From Hymenopellis radicata (taxonomy: Eukaryota > Basidiomycota > Agaricomycetes > Agaricales > Physalacriaceae): a stretch of DNA of 42,051 nucleotides. The position numbers were made by a program, and so were the translations under genes. Below the pieces are notes generated by a model. That model ran no database searches. It was given only the letters and a program-made list of their open reading frames with translations, and was not told the DNA's origin. Of this stretch, positions 34,201-42,051 are shown piece after piece. The DNA is taken from the NCBI GenBank assembly GCA_015501595.1, contig JADNRX010000449.1, positions 1-42,051 on the forward strand, read 5' to 3'. Every line of letters begins with the position of its first letter. Within the stretch, counting starts at the first letter, position 1.

Positions 34201-34766
34201 GCGTCTAGGGTAGTCAACCATTGCGCGCCGCTCAACGCTTGGGTGATGTCGTCCTGTCGCGGAAGAGGAAATTCATCGGGTATTACCATCGCGTTGAGCT
34301 TCCTATAGTCCACTACCATTCTAGGTTTACCGTTTCGATAGGTGATAAAGGTTGGCGCTGCCCAGGGACTCTCCGAAGGTTCAATCACTCCTAATTGAAT
34401 CCACGAGTCCATCTGTTTGTCGATGACTTCTCGGTTTGCGGGTGAAGCTGGAAATGGTGGTAGCGATACAGGTACTGCGTTAGGTTTCATAGGAATTCTC
34501 ACATGTGCATTATGATTGCCAAGTCGACCGTCTAAACCAAAGGCAAGAGTATTCCTTTCCAATACGCTTATGAGTGCTTGTCGTTGCTCTGGCGTCAAGT
34601 CGGGAGAGATATGCACGGAAGTCGTAAAGTCCGCAGTTGTCGTAGGCTCTGGCGCTACGTCAGCGGTCTTCGGGCCACCTTCCACGGGTTCTGAAGACGA
34701 AGGGTCATCTTGTTCCGTTGCATTTCGTTGGGCCTTCGACGTGATTGTTGATCTGCTTTGAATCAC
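31203..34766 (-). pseudogene. pol: pol: RT, RNase H, integrase, chromodomain; one internal stop
   Basis: One frame runs from above 34766 to the stop at 31203, interrupted only by a TAG at 33728-33726. Upstream of it is reverse transcriptase: VVDYRKLNAM, LDALSGFTQL, RMPFGYRNGPSVFQRVM and the catalytic YIDD. Downstream are RNase H (RVYTDACDYGLAGILQ, then ITDHAAL), the integrase zinc-binding H2C2 module (HYWPGMSRDLKRYI and CDVCQKTK), the DDE core (TMDFIPELP, ITDRDTRW, HPQADGQTEVMNQ), and a C-terminal chromodomain (KYKVRWKNQDPSQDRWKTA). The chromodomain places it with the chromoviruses, whose integrase recognises modified histones. In related elements the residue at the TAG is normally Trp, so TGG to TAG is the simplest change. 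The first codon of the frame is GTG overlapping the previous stop; entry by -1 frameshifting from gag is more likely than independent initiation. Confidence 0.9.
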
Positions 34767-36889
34767 TCTCGATCGTGATTCGGAGTACGGCCGATCTCCT
34801 CTTTTCCCTTTTTGACTACGATCATCTGTCGGACGAACTCTGCATGCTGCATTTGCTCAATACGCGTCTTTTCGTCCTTGGGTACTCTATCTAGCCAATT
34901 TCGAGGATTAAAAGCTCTTGCGAGGATTTGACCAGCTGCGATCGTGATGACTTCATCCGAGAAGTTAGATACGTGCAACAAGGCATTATCGCGATGGATC
35001 AGAGAATCCGGTGAGCCCCAGAATGTTCTTCCATTATTGTCTTGCTGAACTGCTCTTTCTACAAAAAGACTGTTAGATTTCAACGGGAAGTACGCTTTCA
35101 CTGGGATCCTCACGCACGTCTCCGGGCCTATGACTGTCCTGACCTGGGCTCGTACTTCTCCTCCGTTCTGTCTTCGGCGATCTCGGCTCTTTCTCTTCTG
35201 TGTCTTCTTATGCATCTGTACAGCCGATAATCCAGGCGATCTGGCTAGACACGACTTGACTTGAAAAGCCTTGCCGTTTTCCATGATCTGCGAACTATCT
35301 AGTGAGTTACTTACCTCGACTTCGCGTCCCGTGTCTGAAAAATTGATAAAAGTCTTACCTTCCCTTCGAATGGTCGAAAGGGAGTACTGGTCAGCGAAGT
35401 CATTACCTAGAATAAACGGTGAGCTCATTCCTTTCACGATATATGCGTCCACGTTGATTTGTACCGGTCCCTTGTTGGTTTCAAAGAATAGATCCACTTT
35501 GACGAACTCGTTAATAACTGTCGCTCCCGTTACCTGTATGAGGTTGATCTTCTGTCCTTGATGCACTCTTGGGTGCGTCGTTAACTGTTTCCATGCCTTT
35601 TCCGATATCAGTGTGATGTCGGATCCGGAGTGGACGATAACGTTCAGGACGTCAAGACCAATACCGTTGACGCCTGCCTGAGTCTGAGTTGCTTTGCTAC
35701 CGAGGAATGTACATCCTGCGGGTCGTGCCATGAACTTTTTTAGTTCTAGCAGAGGGCGACTCGGGTGCGCATTAACATCTGACTTGACTCGATAGCTAAC
35801 TCTTCCTATCTCTTTCGCCAGACGTCTCCGAGAACGGCGGTTGAGCGCGGGTTTTTCGTAATATGCCGTACAAGCTCGCGCGCTTCGGGCTGGCGAGGAA
35901 TGCACTGAGGTTGCTGCAAGGTTTGCATCTGTTTTGTCATTACTTATACCCCCCGCAACTCTTTCAGTAATCTCATTGTTTTCCTGAGGAGAAAAATGTG
36001 GGTTTACTTCAAAATCCGAATCGTCTGTCTCTGATTCAGAATCTTCGATCTCGTCAAGTACGTCGCAGTACAAATCCTCATACTCCTCTAAGGCTTCCCT
36101 CAGATCATCGTCGGCTTGAGCTAAACGAGTACGCGCGGTCCTGAATCCCTTCTTCGCATATTTGCACTCACGATCCCAATGCATAGAGCTTCCGCAATGT
36201 CGGCACGGACGCGCGCCTTTGGCTTTTGGAGTTAACCCCTTCTTGGTGACATTGGAGTCATCTTTTGGGAAAGCGGGTGGAGGAAGCTTGTCCGATGCTC
36301 CGACTAGGTTGACGCGTGCTGTGCGTTCTCGTTCGCGAGTATACCTCTCTTCGTAGCGAGAGCGTTGGGGCAGGCATTCGACCAAGGCCTCTTCGTGGAA
36401 TCGCATAGCTCGTTGAAGGTCCACGACCGATTGATATAAGTGAGTGGTCAAGATCATGTTCCATTGACTCGGTGCGCCTTGCATTATCTCGCTGATCATT
36501 TCCGAATCGTTGAAATTATACGCCGTCGTTAATAGATCTGCTTTTCGAATAAAGTATTCGCTGGGTGTCTCCTTGGTATGTCCCGTTTCTCTAAATCTTG
36601 CGTCACCGGCTCGTTTTCTCAAACGTTCCCACCACTTCTTAGTCATATAGTAACCAGCGATTTCTTCTCGTAAAGTCGCCCACTCGACTTCAATTCGGCG
36701 GCGATGATCAAAGGGTAACGACCAGTACCATTCGCTTGCAGCTCCTGTAAGTCGTTTTGGTACTATACGACCTAATTGCTGTCGCATACGCATGCTCATA
36801 CTTGCTAGATCGTCCATTTTACGGAACCAGTGTATTATTCGGTCGGTATCTCCATCCCATGTTTCAACGTCACTCAGTTTTAGCTTCAT
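34763..36889 (-). CDS. gag: gag 3' part: capsid-like domain, zinc knuckle, protease
   Basis: 708 residues. The first 200 match the retrotransposon capsid-like gag domain (IIHWFRKMDDLASMSMRM, ASEWYWSLP, ETPSEYFIRKADLL). A CCHC knuckle CRHCGSSMHWDREC follows at about residue 240, with a basic linker. The protease-like domain (about residues 430-520) has the expected ITLISEKAW and GMSSPFILGNDF segments, but the catalytic D-S-G reads His-Ser-Gly (codon 35630-35632). Upstream, the frame continues without a stop past the ATG (DPNRFDAHF precedes it) into the Gly-rich region, so this is really the rear half of one long gag whose front half is the neighbouring feature. Its stop overlaps the first codon of the pol frame. 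Confidence 0.85.
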   Translation of the reverse strand: MKLKLSDVETWDGDTDRIIHWFRKMDDLASMSMRMRQQLGRIVPKRLTGAASEWYWSLPFDHRRRIEVEWATLREEIAGYYMTKKWWERLRKRAGDARFRETGHTKETPSEYFIRKADLLTTAYNFNDSEMISEIMQGAPSQWNMILTTHLYQSVVDLQRAMRFHEEALVECLPQRSRYEERYTRERERTARVNLVGASDKLPPPAFPKDDSNVTKKGLTPKAKGARPCRHCGSSMHWDRECKYAKKGFRTARTRLAQADDDLREALEEYEDLYCDVLDEIEDSESETDDSDFEVNPHFSPQENNEITERVAGGISNDKTDANLAATSVHSSPARSARACTAYYEKPALNRRSRRRLAKEIGRVSYRVKSDVNAHPSRPLLELKKFMARPAGCTFLGSKATQTQAGVNGIGLDVLNVIVHSGSDITLISEKAWKQLTTHPRVHQGQKINLIQVTGATVINEFVKVDLFFETNKGPVQINVDAYIVKGMSSPFILGNDFADQYSLSTIRREGKTFINFSDTGREVEVSNSLDSSQIMENGKAFQVKSCLARSPGLSAVQMHKKTQKRKSRDRRRQNGGEVRAQVRTVIGPETCVRIPVKAYFPLKSNSLFVERAVQQDNNGRTFWGSPDSLIHRDNALLHVSNFSDEVITIAAGQILARAFNPRNWLDRVPKDEKTRIEQMQHAEFVRQMIVVKKGKEEIGRTPNHDRE
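34805..34811 (-). promoter_or_regulatory. Candidate -1 frameshift site between gag and pol
   Basis: On the minus strand the gag frame reads AAA AAG GGA, so the heptamer A AAG GGA fits X XXY YYZ. A -1 slip here enters the pol frame and skips the gag stop about 40 bases later. G-rich heptamers of this form are weak in known systems, and a lost base in the A5 run (34809-34813) would give the same frame relation. Confidence 0.4.
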
Positions 36890-39396
36890 ATCAAAATGCG
36901 CGTCAAATCTGTTCGGATCTGGATTACCTGCGTTTCCTGGTCCACCTCCACCAGGTGCGCCGCCTCCTGGGCCGGGAGCGCCTCCTCCACCTGGGCCTGG
37001 GAAACCGCCGCCGCCTCCGGGTGGGTTGCCGCCAGGATTACCTCCTCCTGGACCGGGAGCTCCTCCTCCACCTGGGCCTGGGAAACCTCCCCGCTTCCAA
37101 ATGGACCGCCTCCTGGACCTGGGAAACCTCCTCCTCCGGGAAATGGAAATCCACCGCCCGATGGACCACTTCTACCTGGGAAGTTTCCTCCGCCACCAAA
37201 AGGAGGACCGTTGCCGCTTCCCCCAAAAGAATGGCTACTTCCGGACGCGTTGTTTCCCCCACTTCCTGAGGGAAAGTTGGTACCCGTAAAGGTAGTCCCA
37301 CCGCTTACATTAGGAGCAGTCGAACTGGTTCCTTTCACCGGTTGGTCTGTAGCTGTGTTCGAGGGTTGATTTGGGACTGGTGAGGTCCCTGTTCGATTTA
37401 GCCCTCCCGCTTGTGCAGGAATACCGTACCCTCCGCCGCTGTACATCGGCGGCGCGGTGGATGATACGTAAGGCGGTACAAATCCTGATGTAGTTCCTGT
37501 GCTAAATGAATTAATATTAGGCCTCGAGGATGGACTTACCTGCCGGGAAGGATGGCTGCTAGTTGTCCCCGTGGCCACTCCTGCACGCTCTTGCATGCGT
37601 GCCGTTGCCTGCGCAAATCTGATAGCGCTGGGATCAGATCCTTCCGCAGCTGGACCTTGCGTTCCCTGAGGATTAGATTCACGACCGCGTGATTCAACGC
37701 CTCGAGGCACGCTAGCGGATTCGCCTTGAGGCTGATGGTACAGAGGTTCGTACCAGCTGAACACGGAAGGTGGCGTCTGGGACATTCGGCTCGTTCGCGT
37801 CCCTCGGTTTGAGTTCTGGTTTCCCGTGTTACTGGAATGTGGTGCTGATGGACCTGTATCAACAGGTTCTTCGAAGGGGCCCTTGCCTGTCATACTTCCT
37901 CCCCGTGTCGGGTACTGGGCGGGTTTAAACGATGCCGAAATAGACTCGTCTTGAAAGGATGACGTAAATGAGGGATTCTGCGTGAATTGAGGAATGGATG
38001 ACGATGATGATGCTGGAATTCCTGAACTTTCCGATGGATCGAAGAATCGGGCATGCTTCTCTGGATTGCGTGCCTGTGCTGAAGGTTCGTTTCGCTTGCT
38101 CGTAAAAAATTGCGATATTGAATCGTTGTCAGGTTGTTCTGGACGTGCAGAAGCTGGGAAATGCTGAGCTTGTGGCGTAATACGATAACTGCCAGTGTAG
38201 TAGTCCTCAACTCGATTTTGGAGCATTGCAGTTTCGTTATCTGGATCCATTCGACGAGGAGCTCCTGTCTCCCAGTCATGATACTTATCCAGCATCGCAA
38301 GTAAGTGTTCCGTCTGCGCGATTAATCCGAGAGCCTGGATTTCGTAGTCGTGTTCCATTACGAACAAGTCAACATCGTTTTCAACACCCCATTGTGGAAT
38401 AGAAAGAGATCTTGCCTTCTTTCCGGCGCTGGCCAAGGAATGCGTGGCAATGTCGATTTTACTCTGTATTGCTTGTCTGAATCTCAAATACGGTGTGTCG
38501 CTAGGTTTATACCCGTATATATCTCCCTCCTTTGTACGCATAACCGTTGGCGTTTTAATCGCGTTGTACAAATAATTGATTTCACGCGAAAAGGTGGTAA
38601 GGACTTGAGGAACGGAAAGAGTAGTAAGTAGTGGGTAGTCTATTACGCCGCCCGCCGCTTCTGTCAAGGTCTCTAAGGCCTGTAGCCTTCTCTCCTGCCA
38701 TTGACTACTGGTCGTGCGAGCGTATTCAAGATCATCTCTGCTTACCTCCCCTACCCAACGATCGATTAACGCCTTCACCTGGAAGTGAGCGATCGTTGGT
38801 AGAGTCACCATTTCCGTCATCAAATTCTCTCGCGCCCACGTGGATGGCATACCTGTGAAACCACCCTTCAATCGCGCTGAAAGCGGTGGTGCTTCACTTA
38901 TGTGGTCCCACTGTAAGTGTTCCCAGGCTTCATCCAACTTAGCTTTCCTAATGGCGCCATGCGCTGTTTCCTTCCCTTTCCCGCGCGGGCGTTTGTCGAC
39001 ATTACTATCATCCAACGCCCCCTCCGGTGAAGGACTTGCAGGATTCTCTGCTTCCTCTCCTGTTTGATGCTGCGCTGCTGCGCCACTTGACGCGTCTACG
39101 GACGGCGCATCTGGCTGTGTATGGCTCTGTCCGCGAGCCTGTTGCTCAGGCTGTGTCGCACTGCCTGTCGCCTGCGGGGAGGCTGTTCTGGACTGCGCCT
39201 TAGGCTGCGCCGTGTCCGCAGGTGGTTTCGGGGCCATGATTTGGCGTCGTTCGATAGCTTGCTGTCGTTGCCTTCCTTGCTTCTTCCTGTACTCTCCGAG
39301 GATCTCTCGCATGCGTTGTAAGATGATGTCTACCTCTGCCAGTGTTTCCGAATCTAGGAACAGTGTTCGTCGTTGCGATGAAGACAATGTGTCCAC
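36886..39396 (-). CDS. gag: gag 5' part: long N-terminal region with Gly-rich tail
   Basis: 836 codons in the open frame; the first ATG is at 39312, as the frame's first codon (39396) is GTG. The N-terminus has a short helical part (LAEVDIILQRMREILGEY), then a Ser/Gln/Pro-rich segment, a helical core (FQVKALIDRWVGEVSRDD), and long Ser/Thr/Pro-rich low-complexity sequence that becomes Gly/Pro-rich. At a G4 run (CCCC 37089-37092 on the plus strand) the frame slips: before it the protein is GGGFPGPGGGPFG; after it the Gly-rich sequence continues in the -1 frame, which leads straight into the capsid-like frame. The last 60 or so residues of this frame (SQAQVEEELPVQ...) are therefore probably not native. 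The long N-terminal region is unusual for a gag protein. Confidence 0.75.
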   Translation of the reverse strand: MDTLSSSQRRTLFLDSETLAEVDIILQRMREILGEYRKKQGRQRQQAIERRQIMAPKPPADTAQPKAQSRTASPQATGSATQPEQQARGQSHTQPDAPSVDASSGAAAQHQTGEEAENPASPSPEGALDDSNVDKRPRGKGKETAHGAIRKAKLDEAWEHLQWDHISEAPPLSARLKGGFTGMPSTWARENLMTEMVTLPTIAHFQVKALIDRWVGEVSRDDLEYARTTSSQWQERRLQALETLTEAAGGVIDYPLLTTLSVPQVLTTFSREINYLYNAIKTPTVMRTKEGDIYGYKPSDTPYLRFRQAIQSKIDIATHSLASAGKKARSLSIPQWGVENDVDLFVMEHDYEIQALGLIAQTEHLLAMLDKYHDWETGAPRRMDPDNETAMLQNRVEDYYTGSYRITPQAQHFPASARPEQPDNDSISQFFTSKRNEPSAQARNPEKHARFFDPSESSGIPASSSSSIPQFTQNPSFTSSFQDESISASFKPAQYPTRGGSMTGKGPFEEPVDTGPSAPHSSNTGNQNSNRGTRTSRMSQTPPSVFSWYEPLYHQPQGESASVPRGVESRGRESNPQGTQGPAAEGSDPSAIRFAQATARMQERAGVATGTTSSHPSRQVSPSSRPNINSFSTGTTSGFVPPYVSSTAPPMYSGGGYGIPAQAGGLNRTGTSPVPNQPSNTATDQPVKGTSSTAPNVSGGTTFTGTNFPSGSGGNNASGSSHSFGGSGNGPPFGGGGNFPGRSGPSGGGFPFPGGGGFPGPGGGPFGSGEVSQAQVEEELPVQEEVILAATHPEAAAVSQAQVEEALPAQEAAHLVEVDQETQVIQIRTDLTRILI
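36963..37087 (-). repeat. Tandem 81-bp repeat in gag Gly/Pro-rich region
   Basis: A 44-base block at 36963-37006 recurs at 37044-37087 with two differences, period 81 bases (27 codons). It encodes Gly/Pro-rich sequence in the native gag frame. Confidence 0.7.
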
Positions 39397-39398
39397 CA
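39381..39398 (-). other. Candidate primer binding site
   Basis: One base after the 5' LTR the minus strand reads TGGTGGACACATTG; the leading TGG would pair with a tRNA CCA end. I cannot name the tRNA. Confidence 0.4.
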
Positions 39399-39399
39399 G

Positions 39400-39757
39400 T
39401 GTTATGAATACCAGGTATTCCGCGTAGTTTCGCCGTTAGTGACGAAGAGGGTCCGATCGCTTCGAAGAACGTAGTTGATAGACTACGTAGAATCACACGT
39501 ATAATGAGGAGAAATAGATCTATTACGACGAAATGTACGTCGTGAGTGAGAGAGATAAAAACAAGTAAAAGAAGTAGTCAAAATTGTAGTCTGTTGTGGT
39601 CATGGGTAGGTAAGGTAAGTGGGTCTCGCTGTTGAAGCGAGACCTTTATATCACTAGAGGAGGCTGTACCATACGCAGCATTGGGTACAGCCTCTGATTA
39701 AGTAGATAAGTTTACAAAAGGAAAGAAGAAAAAGAAAATAGCCCGATATCCATAACA
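39400..39757 (-). repeat. 5' LTR
   Basis: 358 bases, TGTTATG to CATAACA, with no difference from the other LTR that I could see except the MITE. As the 5' LTR of a minus-strand element it should hold the promoter. Confidence 0.93.
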
Positions 39758-39762
39758 CTTGC

Positions 39763-40184
39763 ACACTGGCGAAACAGCCACGGGTACGTACTTGAAAGTC
39801 CAGACAAAATGTATTCCTTACATGCATCTGGTCTGTTGTACCTGACCTTTATTATTGTGAACTCGCCGCGGTACTCTCGTGGAAGAAGCGATCACATCAG
39901 ACGGACTCCAGCTACTGCAACCTAGTCCACGTCAAACTAAATACGACTTGAAGGTCTTTCCAGCGAGCTGAGAGGGAACGGTGTCTGATGAGTGTGTGAT
40001 AACGAGTTGCCTGTCAAGACTCAGCACCGGCTGTGATGCAGCATCAGAAGCCAGTCCTCCTCCTCTGTCGGTTCTTCATCTAGGGTCCATATGCATACAC
40101 ATGTTTTCTCAAAGCATCGAAAGGAGGACTTTAGATACAATTTAGGTTGTCAAGAAACTCGTGGTAGCAGTGATTCGTGTAGAA
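39763..40184. other. Flank of the retrotransposon
   Basis: About 420 bases with no gene seen, between the target duplication and the dispersed repeat. Confidence 0.3.
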
Positions 40185-40505
40185 AATTTTTTATTCAGGA
40201 AGTTATACATGTGTGGCGCAACTATCTAGGGTTAGGGTTAGAGCCCTCTTCCGACCAAAAAAAAAGGAGGCCCACCCAGCCAGAGTGGCCAAAGTGGGAC
40301 AGGAAAATATTGAGACGGTGCATAAGCCGAAGCCTATACAAGCCGCAGAGACCCTCTGTATGGACAGGGTCGCCGTGCTATGAAGGATCTTTACGGCCAC
40401 AAATCCGGGACGTGAAGGGACTTATGCCATCAAGGTAAGTATGAGGTGTTGAGATATTCGAACGCGGCTTTTATAGTGCAGCCAGTGCGCACGGACCAGG
40501 TCACG
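40185..40505 (-). repeat. Dispersed repeat with telomere-like motif, copy B
   Basis: Reverse complement of 14826-15137: ATCTAGGGTTAGGGTTAGAG, then a poly-A tract (nine A, against eight T in copy A) and GGAGGCCCACCCAGCC. Small length differences only. No coding potential seen. Confidence 0.6.
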
Positions 40506-40779
40506 CATGGGACCCTAGATAAGATAGGGACGGTATATACGATCAAATTTTGCAGGTGGAAAATTGCATGGGGTTGACTGTACACCGACGGTGCGCGCAA
40601 TGGCTGCGACCACGAACGCTGGCATTCAGTGGCGCGTTTGCGGTGGGTTTAGTGGCCTCGGCAGGCTATCGATCGATATCCCTGTCATGTGGGCGTCCAA
40701 TCACGCTTCCAGGTTACAGTAGACTCCCTCGAGTCTCCAGGTTCTCTTCCTTTCTCTCATCCACCACTTTCTCAGTCCC

Positions 40780-42051
40780 ATGTCGTTCAAGCCACCCAGG
40801 ATGCTCCAAGTGGGACCACAGCGCCGAGCAAATCCTCAGCCTCACCAAGGAGAGCATCGCGAGCACCGTGCCAGATGGACAAGATTGGCAGTCTGGCTGC
40901 AAAGGACTGTGATTTCAAATCGGTACGTGTTGACTGGTTATTTCCTAGATTGCATCCGCTAATGATGCTCTCCAGGTCTTTGTACGTCGCTTGGCTTGAA
41001 TTAAATTATCCTCTGAACGACATGTAGCTGGCACTCGCGGAAGCAGACACGCAGTTCGAGATCGTGTCCGAACCACTCTCTTTCTACCAGAATGTGTCCC
41101 CGTCCAAAGATCTGCGTGATGCCTCCAACGATGCTGAAGCGCTCGTCCGTGATTACGGTGTCGACGATCCATGAGGCTGGACGTCTTCCAGGCTAAGACT
41201 GCTGCCCAAAGAACATCAAGGACTCTGGCGCCTGGGAGAAGCTCTCTCCGAAGAGCAGCGCTCGTTGAAAAGATGGTCAGCATATTTACCAAGGAGCTTC
41301 ACGTATGAACATTTGACAGTTTTGGATGGTACTCGCGCTGGGTTGGCATTGCCCGAGAAGACGCGAACAGAACTAATGGAGTGAAGAAGGAACTGTGAAG
41401 CTTTGCCTAGATTTCAGCGTATGTGAATCCTCTTCTGGAAACACCTCCTGATTGTTTGTAGAAAACTTCAACGAGGAAAATGTGCGATCCACTCCGTCCG
41501 TGTCCGAGCGTTCATTGATTTCTTTTGCCTAGGCTGTGATATCCTTTACTGCCGAGGAACTTGATGGAGTTCCTTCAGATGTCATTTCTGTTACACGAAG
41601 CGCACAGAGGACGGCAAAGAACTGTTCGACGTCACGTACAAAACGCCTGACATTTTCCCGATCGTATGTTTCCCAAGGACATATTCACGTACTCGACGAT
41701 CTAACAACGTATAGTTCAAATATGCCAAGAATTCGACAACGCGACAACGCGCCAGAGGCCACGAGTCTCGTCTTGAAGTCAATGTTCCACTTTTGAGCAA
41801 GGCTATCGGACTGACGTCGCAAGATTGCGGGAATGCTTGGCTATAAAACTTGGTATTTTGCTTCCCCATAAATGGTTTTCAATAGCACTAACATCAGAGA
41901 TAGGGCGACTACATTACAGAAGTCAAATGATCAAAACTGGCACCGCAGTTGAGAAATTCTTGGACGACCTTGAACAAAAGTTACGACTGTTGGATTGAAG
42001 GACAAGGAAACGCTTCTCGCCCTCAAGAAAGCGGAACATGACGCGACTGGC
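40780..42051 (+). pseudogene. M3 metallopeptidase (thimet oligopeptidase/saccharolysin type), decayed, runs off the end
   Basis: Ordered pieces of a cytosolic M3 oligopeptidase appear in shifting frames: KWDHSAEQILSLTKESIA, DKIGSLAAKDCDF, an intron, ALAEADTQFEIVSEPLSF, NVSPSKDLRDASND, MRLDVFQAKTAA, DSGAWEKLSP, DGTRAGLALPEKTRTELME, VISFTAEELDGVPSDVIS, KRTEDGKELFDVTYKTPD, and near the end EKFLDDLEQKL and DKETLLALKKAEHD. Intron remnants with GT...AG remain between pieces (for example about 40922-40976 and 41663-41714). At least six single- or double-base losses, several not in homopolymers, separate the frames, so this is real decay. The catalytic HExxH lies beyond the window. Such enzymes degrade short peptides. 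Confidence 0.8.

Larger units (their letters stand above)
28677..39762 (-). mobile_element. Complete Ty3/Gypsy chromodomain LTR retrotransposon
   Basis: Bounded by a 5-bp direct repeat CTTGC (28677-28681 and 39758-39762) and two LTRs beginning TGTTATG and ending CATAACA. Genes are on the minus strand in the order gag, protease, RT, RNase H, integrase with chromodomain, then an extra gene. A primer-binding-site candidate follows the 5' LTR and a purine tract precedes the 3' LTR. The LTRs appear identical by eye apart from a MITE in the 3' one, so insertion should be recent. As sequenced it is not autonomous: gag and gag-pol are each broken by a -1 frame change, pol has one TAG, and the protease motif is altered. 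Confidence 0.93.

Noticed and set aside
36886..36889. ATGA overlap as a stop-restart signal between two gag proteins
   Set aside because: The rear frame continues upstream without a stop into native Gly-rich gag sequence, so the overlap is better explained by a slip at the G4 run. It is kept only as an alternative in the findings.
36792..37369. Pro-rich plus-strand open frames (165 and 157 residues)
   Set aside because: Antisense of the Gly/Pro-rich gag repeat; GC-rich repeats are open in many frames.
1..42051. CRISPR arrays, operons, riboswitches
   Set aside because: No regularly spaced repeats were seen and the gene structure is eukaryotic with spliceosomal introns.

Overview
The window looks like nuclear DNA of a filamentous basidiomycete, probably an Agaricomycete. 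Genes are split by many short GT-AG introns of about 44-55 bases. The gene content is typically fungal: an F-box protein, an SRPK-like kinase, GATOR2 and UAF1 subunits, SDR and NmrA-like oxidoreductases, and a chromodomain Ty3/Gypsy retrotransposon. All exon structures here were worked out by hand from splice signals and frame continuity; nothing was searched.

Layout. Positions 1-5.1 kb hold a decayed reading frame, an F-box-type gene (2297-4173) and a 0.6 kb inverted-repeat-bounded element. Positions 5.1-14 kb are the conserved gene block: a small, probably broken gene; an SRPK-like kinase (minus); a divergently transcribed MIOS/Sea4 homolog (plus, nine exons); and two multi-pass membrane proteins of unknown function (minus). 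Positions 14.8-28.4 kb are rearranged. Three copies of one SDR gene flank or follow a WDR48/UAF1 gene. The third copy lies in a roughly 2 kb inverted duplication that carries along the 3' end of WDR48 and is fused to a piece of WDR48 exon 1. Between copies 2 and 3 lie an intact NmrA-like gene and a fusion of two gene remnants (DBF2-type kinase and mitochondrial ribosomal protein uL6m). Positions 28.68-39.76 kb are a complete LTR retrotransposon on the minus strand, with LTRs that look identical by eye, a 5-bp target duplication (CTTGC), gag, protease, RT, RNase H, integrase and chromodomain. Beyond pol it carries an extra spliced gene. A 149-bp TA-flanked MITE sits in its 3' LTR. The end of the window is a dispersed repeat with short telomere-like motifs and a badly decayed M3 metallopeptidase (thimet oligopeptidase/saccharolysin type) running off the edge.

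Three themes deserve attention. First, the retrotransposon carries a two-intron, 497-residue sense-strand gene between pol and the 3' LTR. Second, single-base frameshifts recur, most of them in short homopolymers, in several otherwise well-preserved genes (WDR48 twice, uL6m twice, SDR copy 2, DBF2, gag, gag-pol). They may be assembly errors, so several 'pseudogene' calls need read-level confirmation. Third, the SDR/WDR48 duplications form a 10-kb-scale inverted repeat likely to be structurally unstable.
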